Shown here piece after piece: positions 16,472 through 22,198 of a DNA stretch of 34,063 nucleotides; the first letter of the stretch is position 1; each line of letters opens with the position of its first letter. Source of the stretch: Gemmatimonadota bacterium (GTDB lineage Bacteria; Gemmatimonadota; Gemmatimonadetes; Longimicrobiales; Gaopeijiaceae); NCBI GenBank assembly GCA_027623325.1, contig JAQBXY010000032.1, positions 1-34,063 of the forward strand, in the 5' to 3' direction. Both the position numbers and the translations under genes were made by a program. Below the pieces are notes generated by a model. That model worked only from the letters and a program-made list of their open reading frames with translations, ran no database searches and was not told where the DNA came from.

Positions 16472-16909
16472 ATGAGTTCCCTAGGCTCAACCCGGCGGGG
16501 CGGACGCAGCCGAGCCGATCTGCCTCTTAACGCCGAGATCAACGTCACGAGCCTGGTCGATGTCGCGTTCACCTTGTTGGTGATCTTCATCATCACCGCG
16601 CCGATCCTCCAGGGTGGAATCGAAGTCTCCATTCCGAGGGCGGATGTCCGTCCTTTGACCTCTCAGGAGCGGCCCTTCTTCGTCACTATCGAGCGGAGCG
16701 GGCAGATCTTCATGGAGGAGACGGCTGTCACGCTAGCCGAGCTCGAATCGGGGCTGCCCCAGCTGTTGGCCGGGGGGAGCGTGGAACGAATTTTCATTCG
16801 GGCGGACTCGATGGCGCCCTACGGTCCGGTCCTCAAGACGATGGCGATCGCCGTGAACAGTGGAATCAACTGGTCGGTGGTCGCGGAACCCTACGTCCCG
16901 AGACGCTAG
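16472..16909 (+). CDS. tolR: TolR/ExbD-type membrane protein
   Basis: The 145-residue protein has a short cytoplasmic N-terminus, one membrane segment (about 27-46) and a periplasmic domain. Asp30 in SLVDVAFTLLVIF matches the conserved proton-path Asp of TolR/ExbD, and NVTSLVDV is the family start of the helix. It follows tolQ with no gap and precedes the TolA-like gene by 3 bases, so the three subunits should be made together. Confidence 0.93.
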   Translation: MSSLGSTRRGGRSRADLPLNAEINVTSLVDVAFTLLVIFIITAPILQGGIEVSIPRADVRPLTSQERPFFVTIERSGQIFMEETAVTLAELESGLPQLLAGGSVERIFIRADSMAPYGPVLKTMAIAVNSGINWSVVAEPYVPRR

Positions 16910-16912
16910 CTC

Positions 16913-17683
16913 ATGTCTCGTCGCGTGGTGGACCCCTTCGATCGCCGGTCCATGCTGCTGTCTATCATCGCCCATTTCATGCTGTTCGCCCTTGGGTGGG
17001 CAAGCACGACGTACGACCCGCCGCAGATGGAGTTCATCACGTACGAGATCGAGCTGGTCTCGCCGCCGCCAGCGCGCCAGGCGGAGGTGCCCGTTCGGGC
17101 CACCGAACGCCTCGTGGTCGAGCGGCCGGAACCCGAGCCGACCCCGCCGGAGCCAGAAGTCGAAGAGATCATTCCGGTTCAGGCCCCTGACCCCGTGCCC
17201 GACCCGCCTCCCGTGGAGCGCGACAAACCGACCGAGGAGCAACCTCCCGAGGTCGCGGAGGAAGTCATGGTCGCCGCCGCTCCCGATCCACCGAGGGAGG
17301 AGCCTGAAGCGACGGGTGAGGGCCTCAACATTCGCATCAAAGGACTCCGCCGGGACTATCCGGAGTATTACAACAACATCATCCGTCAGATTCAACGGTG
17401 CTTCCGGTGGCAGGGTGGAGGAGGCTGGGAGACGACTGTTCGCTTCTCCATCAGTCGCAGTGGAAACGCGGAAGGGATCGAGTTCGAACGCCGGTCGGGC
17501 AACACCGCGTTCGACTTCGAAGCGATGGGCGCCGTCGACTGCGCCGGACAGGGGCGCTTTGGGGAACTTCCCGAGAACCTCCCGTACGATCTTTTTCCCG
17601 TTCGCTTCAGCTTCAGGCCCGTGGGTGATCCGGTCGAACAACCAACAACAGGTGACCCGAGCGAGGTGAGTTCCAAGCGATGA
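16913..17683 (+). CDS. tolA: TolA/TonB-like energy-transducing protein
   Basis: The 256-residue protein has an N-terminal membrane anchor (about 13-30), a Pro/Glu-rich periplasmic spacer (about 48-135, many PEP and PPP units) and a C-terminal TonB/TolA-type domain (about 145-240, from YPEYYNNIIRQIQRCFRW). Position between tolR and tolB gives it the TolA role: linking the inner-membrane motor to Pal/TolB. It is shorter than E. coli TolA and its spacer is TonB-like rather than a long Ala/Lys helix. Cys163 and Cys210 in the C-terminal domain could form a disulfide, as the TolA C-terminal domain does in E. coli; the pairing here is inferred. The stop overlaps tolB by 4 bases. Confidence 0.83.
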   Translation: MSRRVVDPFDRRSMLLSIIAHFMLFALGWASTTYDPPQMEFITYEIELVSPPPARQAEVPVRATERLVVERPEPEPTPPEPEVEEIIPVQAPDPVPDPPPVERDKPTEEQPPEVAEEVMVAAAPDPPREEPEATGEGLNIRIKGLRRDYPEYYNNIIRQIQRCFRWQGGGGWETTVRFSISRSGNAEGIEFERRSGNTAFDFEAMGAVDCAGQGRFGELPENLPYDLFPVRFSFRPVGDPVEQPTTGDPSEVSSKR

Positions 17684-19050
17684 GAGTCGGACGATGTGTG
17701 CGGGGGATCGCATGTGCAGGCGTGGGACTAGCGGTTGGACTTCTGCCGCTCGGAGGCGTGTCCGCTCAAGAGGCACTGCCTGGGGTAAGCCTTGGCCTGC
17801 AGTACGCGGATGCTTATCTGCCTGCCTTGGCCTTGAAGCCCTTCACCGGAAGCTTCGGTGGAGCCGGTGTCGCCCCTCAGGTGGAGGCGATCGTCGGCCG
17901 CGATCTGCGGAATTCGGATCGGTTCGAGGTCATGGACTCGCTGCCAGTCGGGCTCGTGGGTGATGATGTGGTGGACTACTCGCTCTGGGACCGCCTCGGG
18001 GCGGTCTGGCTCGTCAGCGGGCAGGTTGAAGGTGCGGGCGAAGGCTTCGTGCTCATTCTCGAACTCCACGACGTGGTATACGGCGAGGTGCGCGAGCGGG
18101 GGCGGTTCCGGCTCCCTCAACCGAGCGATGAGGACTTCCGGATGTCGGTCCACCGGACGTCCGATGAGATCGTGCGCTGGGCCACCGGAGACCCAGGGAT
18201 GGCAGCGAGCCGTATCGCCTTTACCATGACGGATAACGAGGGCAACAAGGACGTCTATGTCATCGATTCCGACGGGGAGAACCTGGACCGGGTGACCCGC
18301 TACAACAACCTCGTGGAGTCACCGGCGTGGTCCATGGACGGCGAACGACTGGCTCTGACGTCGTGGAAGACCGGTGTGCCCAGGATTTATGAGGTCGATC
18401 GCTTCGGCGGGAACGAGAAGATGGTGCCCCCGGTCCGCGGGGCAGGCGACTATATCACGCCTACCTACCATCCGGACGGGAAGACGCTCGCATTTTCGGT
18501 CCTGGGGAGCGATTCGCGGAGCGGGATCTTCACGTACGACGTCGAACAGGGATGTTGTCTGTCCTATCTGTCGGGAGGCCCGTGGTACGACATCTCGCCC
18601 ACGTACTCACCCGATGGGCGTTGGATGGCGTTCAATACCCTGCGCTTCGGGGACCAGGTACCTCAGGTCATGCTCATGCCTGGAGAGGGAGGGTCCGCAG
18701 AGACGCTCTCGCCCTACGAATACGGAAACGGAGGGTACTACACCTCCCCGGACTGGTCCCCGAATGGAGATCTCGTTGCGTTTCACGGCCGGATCGACTT
18801 CCGGGGTCGCTATCACATCCTGGTCGCCAATCTCGAGGACAACGGCAGGGTCCTCCGTCAGCTCACATCGGAGGGCAACAATGAGGACCCGAGCTGGGCA
18901 CCGGATGGGAGGCATCTGGTCTTTGTGGGTGAGCGTAGCTGGGGCTTCGGCTTGATGATCGTCGATGTGACCAACGGGAGGGTGCGCTCGCTCCTGGGTG
19001 GGCGTCGGGTCGGCGTGCCTGATTGGTCTCCCGCGCTCGCGCCGAGGTAG
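17680..19050 (+). CDS. tolB: Tol-Pal system periplasmic beta-propeller TolB
   Basis: TolB is the periplasmic partner of Pal. The 456-residue protein has a signal peptide (cleavage near residue 29 after GGVSA), an N-terminal alpha/beta domain (about 40-170), and a C-terminal six-bladed propeller of PD40 repeats. Repeat examples are RIAFTMTDNEGNKDVYVID, SPAWSMDGERLALTSW, TPTYHPDGKTLAFSV, SPTYSPDGRWMAFNT, SPDWSPNGDLVAFHG and DPSWAPDGRHLVFVG. Order and length match TolB. The ATG overlaps the tolA-like stop as ATGA. Confidence 0.95.
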   Translation: MRVGRCVRGIACAGVGLAVGLLPLGGVSAQEALPGVSLGLQYADAYLPALALKPFTGSFGGAGVAPQVEAIVGRDLRNSDRFEVMDSLPVGLVGDDVVDYSLWDRLGAVWLVSGQVEGAGEGFVLILELHDVVYGEVRERGRFRLPQPSDEDFRMSVHRTSDEIVRWATGDPGMAASRIAFTMTDNEGNKDVYVIDSDGENLDRVTRYNNLVESPAWSMDGERLALTSWKTGVPRIYEVDRFGGNEKMVPPVRGAGDYITPTYHPDGKTLAFSVLGSDSRSGIFTYDVEQGCCLSYLSGGPWYDISPTYSPDGRWMAFNTLRFGDQVPQVMLMPGEGGSAETLSPYEYGNGGYYTSPDWSPNGDLVAFHGRIDFRGRYHILVANLEDNGRVLRQLTSEGNNEDPSWAPDGRHLVFVGERSWGFGLMIVDVTNGRVRSLLGGRRVGVPDWSPALAPR

Positions 19051-19106
19051 CGGAATGCTTCCGGGCGAGCGAGTCGTCGTCCCTCGACGCAGACCCGTGG
19101 TAATCG

Positions 19107-19135
19107 TTGCGCCCGCAGGGATTCCAACCTATATG
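19107..19135 (+). promoter_or_regulatory. Weak candidate promoter before pal
   Basis: TTGCGC, a 17-base spacer and TATATG lie in the 195-base gap between tolB and pal, the largest gap in the operon. The -35 match is poor. An internal promoter for the abundant lipoprotein Pal would make sense, but the evidence is only this pattern. Confidence 0.3.
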
Positions 19136-19245
19136 TGTCGGGGACTTTCGCCCGGCGGAAAGGGCGTTAGCTTCGTTGTATCGTGCGGGCGCCGTCCGCG
19201 CGCGTGAAGGGATTTCATCTGTTCGTTCAACCCGGGAGAGTTGGG

Positions 19246-19842
19246 ATGATCGTCCGTCGTTTTGTGGTTGCCGTTTTCGCTGCCACGCTCCTAGTGGGCG
19301 CCTGTGGTGGTGACCCGCCGCCGCCACCGCCGCCTCCGGCAGGTCCGGACATGGACTCCCTGCGCGCGTACAATGACTCGGTGGCTCGTGCGGAGGCCGC
19401 GCGTCGGGCCGACGCTGAGCGCCTGGCTGCAGAGCGTGCCGCAGAAGCGGAGCGTCAGCGCCTGATGCGCGAGGCTCGGACGACGCTCGAAGAGATGGTC
19501 TTCTTCGATTATGACATGTCTGAGATTCGTGAGGACGCCGCAGCTCGTCTCCGTGCCAAGGTCGCGATTCTACGTGCCAGCCCGACGGTGCAGATCCGCG
19601 TTGAAGGTCACGCGGATGACCGTGGTTCCACGGAGTACAACCTCGCACTCGGCAACCGCCGTGCAGAGGCCATCCGGCAGTTCATCACCGGATTCGGACT
19701 CGCGGAGAACCGCTTCGAGATCGTTTCGTTCGGCGAGGGCCGTCCGCTGCAGCAGGGCTCGACTGAGGCTGATTGGGCGCGCAACCGGCGTGGCCAGTTT
19801 GTGATCACAGCTGGCGCCAACGCGATCAATCCGGGCAATTGA
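19246..19842 (+). CDS. pal: Peptidoglycan-associated lipoprotein Pal
   Basis: Pal tethers the outer membrane to peptidoglycan. The 198-residue protein has a lipoprotein signal ending LLVGAC (Cys20), a poly-proline tract (about 24-33), an Ala/Arg/Glu-rich helical spacer (about 40-78) and an OmpA-like peptidoglycan-binding domain (about 80-190). That domain shows VFFDYDMSEI and the binding motif EGHADDRGSTEYNLALGNRRA, with the Asp and Arg that hold diaminopimelate. The ATG at 19246 is chosen because GGGAGAG lies about 7 bases upstream and the signal starts there; the frame is open further upstream. The proline tract and long helical spacer are additions to the minimal Pal layout. Confidence 0.95.
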   Translation: MIVRRFVVAVFAATLLVGACGGDPPPPPPPPAGPDMDSLRAYNDSVARAEAARRADAERLAAERAAEAERQRLMREARTTLEEMVFFDYDMSEIREDAAARLRAKVAILRASPTVQIRVEGHADDRGSTEYNLALGNRRAEAIRQFITGFGLAENRFEIVSFGEGRPLQQGSTEADWARNRRGQFVITAGANAINPGN

Positions 19843-19860
19843 CGGATGACCCTAGTGGGA

Positions 19861-19898
19861 CCCCTCCCCCGGTTCGCCGGGGGAGGGGTTCGCCTTAT
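19861..19898 (+). promoter_or_regulatory. Perfect hairpin sequestering the cpoB Shine-Dalgarno
   Basis: CCCCTCCCCCGG (19861-19872) pairs without mismatch with CCGGGGGAGGGG (19877-19888) around a UUCG loop closed by a G-C pair. The 3' arm holds the only good SD for cpoB (GGAGGGG), and the cpoB ATG begins 10 bases after the stem. TTCGCCTTAT follows, which is not a proper U-tract. The element can lower cpoB translation, partly terminate after pal, or protect the pal mRNA 3' end. Confidence 0.75.
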
Positions 19899-20705
19899 AT
19901 GATCAAACGTAACCGGAACAGGACCACGGCTCGCCTCGTCGGGGCGGTCATCCTCGCGGTGACTTCAGCCGGCTGCGCCATGAAGGGCGACATCCGGCTG
20001 CTCCAGGAAGAGCTTCGCGCAATCGCGGCTCGACAGGACTCGCTGGTCGCGGACTTGCGCGTCGAGGCGCAGTCGACTCAGGACACACTGCGAACGCAGG
20101 GTGATCAGATGTTCGACTTCCGCGGGGATATCAACCAACAGCTCCAGTCGATCAACCAGAGTCTCGTCAGGCTCGAGGCGATGGCAGGTGAGAGTCAGCG
20201 TGGCCTGGTGAGCGTGCGCGACCAGCTCGCCAACATTCGCGGGGCTCCGGGTTCGACCGGTCAGCAGGTGGCCACTCAGGACTCGGCGGGCACCGTGCGT
20301 GGGAGTGAAAGCCTGGGAGTTGGTGGATCGGGAAACCCCGATCAGCTCTGGCAGGTGGCCCAGGAGCAGTTGGATCGGGGCTCGTTGACCTCGGCATCCC
20401 GAGCGTTTCAACAGTTCGTGGCTGAGCACCCGAACGACCCGAGAAGGCCGGACGCGCACTTCTTTCTTGCAGACATCCTGACTCAGCAGAATCGTCCGGA
20501 GGATGCACTCCAGGCCTTTCAGGCGATCCAGCAGTTGTTTCCTACGGCACCTCGAGTTCCGGACGCCCTCTATCGAGTTGCAGTGCTTCAGGAGCAGATG
20601 GGTGACGTCGCAGCGGCCAAGGCGACGTTGGAGAGGATCGTGAACACCTATCCCGGTGAGATGATATCCATGCTCGCCCGCGAAAAGCTCCGCGAGATCG
20701 GGTAG
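19899..20705 (+). CDS. cpoB: Tol-Pal coordinator CpoB (YbgF family)
   Basis: CpoB/YbgF is a periplasmic factor that links Tol-Pal activity with peptidoglycan synthesis in Proteobacteria. The 268-residue protein has a signal sequence with Cys26 in TSAGC. The Ser at -3 is atypical for a lipobox, so lipidation is likely but not certain. A coiled-coil segment (about 30-95, with regular RLLQEEL, QQLQSINQSLVRLE heptads) is followed by a Gly/Ser-rich linker and three TPRs at about 145-265 (QLWQVAQEQLDRGSLTSASRAF; AHFFLADILTQQNRPEDALQAF). This is the YbgF layout. The ATG at 19899 is chosen for the signal sequence; an upstream in-frame ATG overlaps pal and the hairpin. Confidence 0.88.
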   Translation: MIKRNRNRTTARLVGAVILAVTSAGCAMKGDIRLLQEELRAIAARQDSLVADLRVEAQSTQDTLRTQGDQMFDFRGDINQQLQSINQSLVRLEAMAGESQRGLVSVRDQLANIRGAPGSTGQQVATQDSAGTVRGSESLGVGGSGNPDQLWQVAQEQLDRGSLTSASRAFQQFVAEHPNDPRRPDAHFFLADILTQQNRPEDALQAFQAIQQLFPTAPRVPDALYRVAVLQEQMGDVAAAKATLERIVNTYPGEMISMLAREKLREIG

Positions 20706-20710
20706 TGGCG

Positions 20711-20758
20711 ACGCCGACGAAGCCAGGCCGCGGATGGACGCGTCCGGCCCGTCGGCGT
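20711..20758 (+). terminator. Hairpin after cpoB
   Basis: ACGCCGACG (20711-20719) pairs perfectly with CGTCGGCGT (20750-20758). Inside, GGCC at about 20726 can pair with GGCC at about 20746, and GGACGCGTCC is self-complementary. There is no U-tract. It could end the tol-pal transcript or be a structured 5' leader of nrdR. Confidence 0.4.
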
Positions 20759-20808
20759 AGTCGCGGGACCTATCGATGGGAGCGACGCGGAAGGTGAGGC
20801 GATAGTCG

Positions 20809-21306
20809 ATGCGCTGCCCTGGGTGCGACGCTACTGAGAACCGCGTGGTGGACACGCGGGCGAGCCGTGGCGGGCGGGCCGTGCGGCGTCGGCGAGAGTG
20901 CACCGTCTGCGACACCCGATTCACGACGTACGAATACGTCGAGGAACGACCCATCCAGGTGCTCAAGCGGTCGGGCGCCATCGAGGACTTCGACCGCGGC
21001 AAGCTCTTACGGAGCGTGAAGGTCGCGTGCGCGAAGCGACCCGTATCTGCCTCGGACATGGAGGCCCTCGTGGATGACATCGAGGACGAGTTTTCCAGAG
21101 AGGCCGGGGTGGAAGTCCCCAGCTTGCGGCTGGGGGCTCTCGTGATGGAACGGCTCAGTCCCATCGATCGGGTCGCGTACGTCCGATTCGCGTCGGTGTA
21201 CCGGAACTTCCAGGACGCGGGTGAGTTCCAAGAGTTCGTCGACGAGATGGCCGTGGCGCAGGAGAGAGAGGAGCAACGCCGAAACCAGGTCGAGCTTCCG
21301 ATCTGA
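20809..21306 (+). CDS. nrdR: Transcriptional repressor NrdR
   Basis: NrdR represses ribonucleotide reductase genes in response to ATP/dATP. The 165-residue protein has the N-terminal zinc ribbon with Cys3, Cys6, Cys31 and Cys34, a basic RRRREC stretch, FTTYEYVE, and an ATP-cone (about 46-136, from VLKRSGAIEDFDRGKL to YVRFASVYRNF). All four zinc ligands are present. A GGAAGGTGAGG stretch lies upstream of the ATG. No ribonucleotide reductase gene is in the window, so its targets are elsewhere. Confidence 0.96.
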   Translation: MRCPGCDATENRVVDTRASRGGRAVRRRRECTVCDTRFTTYEYVEERPIQVLKRSGAIEDFDRGKLLRSVKVACAKRPVSASDMEALVDDIEDEFSREAGVEVPSLRLGALVMERLSPIDRVAYVRFASVYRNFQDAGEFQEFVDEMAVAQEREEQRRNQVELPI

Positions 21307-21391
21307 GACCGAGTCGGGCGACTCTCCGCGGGCCGCGAGGCCTGGGTGACTGAACCGACCCCGTCATCGATTCATCAGTCCCACAGAGCAC

Positions 21392-22198
21392 ATGCGACAT
21401 CGCAAGATCAAGGGTGAAATGCCCTTTCTGGACCATTTGGAGGAACTCCGCTGGAGGATCCTCTGGTCGATCATTGCTGTCGTCGTCGGTAGCATCATCG
21501 GCTTTGCGCTCGTCTACTACTTCAACGTACTCGAGCTGCTCGTGATGCCGATCCGGGAGGCGTACGACGACCCCGATCTCAAGCTGATCTTCTTGTCGCC
21601 GGCCGATCCCTTCTTCGTCACGCTGCGCCTGGCGATCTACGGCGGCTTTCTGATGGCGTTTCCGATTCTCGTCTATCATACCTGGTCGTTTCTTTCGCCA
21701 GCGCTGGAGCAAACCGAGAAGCGGGCCATCGTTCCAGCGCTCTATCTTGGCCTGCTCCTCTTCATCGCGGGTGTCGCGCTTGCGTACTTCGCGGCGCTGC
21801 CGGTCACGCTCGAGTTCTTCAAGGCCTTTCTGACCGACTCGCTTGAAGGGACGCTGGAAATCAACGCGACCCTCGGCTTCATCGTGAAGATGCTGTTCGC
21901 GTTTGGCGCGGTCTTCGAGTTGCCCATCGTGATTCTGGCTCTCAGCCTCATGGGCCTCGTGACGCCGAGCTTCCTGCGCACCAAGCGACGGCATGCGGTT
22001 GTGCTGATCACGGTGCTGGCCAGCTTCATCACCCCGGGTGATGCGATCACGCTCACCATCATGATGATGTTCCCGCTCGTTCTGCTCTACGAGTTCGGGA
22101 TCTTCTTGTCGGCCGGTGTCTACCGTCGACGCGAGAAGGCCGAACGCGAACTCGAGGCCAATCCGGAACCGCCGGCCGGAGCCGTGGAGAGGCAGTGA
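21392..22198 (+). CDS. tatC: Twin-arginine translocase subunit TatC
   Basis: TatC is the inner-membrane receptor for twin-arginine signal peptides. The 268-residue protein starts with the family motif MPFLDHLEELRWRI, including the Glu near the N-terminus used in signal binding, and has six membrane segments at about 22-45, 75-97, 110-134, 155-180, 190-210 and 215-235. SPADPFFV and FPILVYHTWSFLSPAL.. are TatC signatures. A charged C-terminal tail follows. The stop overlaps the GTG of the LptD-like gene. tatA is about 8.4 kb downstream with DUF4321. Confidence 0.95.
   Translation: MRHRKIKGEMPFLDHLEELRWRILWSIIAVVVGSIIGFALVYYFNVLELLVMPIREAYDDPDLKLIFLSPADPFFVTLRLAIYGGFLMAFPILVYHTWSFLSPALEQTEKRAIVPALYLGLLLFIAGVALAYFAALPVTLEFFKAFLTDSLEGTLEINATLGFIVKMLFAFGAVFELPIVILALSLMGLVTPSFLRTKRRHAVVLITVLASFITPGDAITLTIMMMFPLVLLYEFGIFLSAGVYRRREKAERELEANPEPPAGAVERQ

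Noticed and set aside
19965-21164. A 399-codon open frame antisense across cpoB and nrdR
   Set aside because: It spans two recognised genes on the other strand and the structured gap between them, and has no family features.
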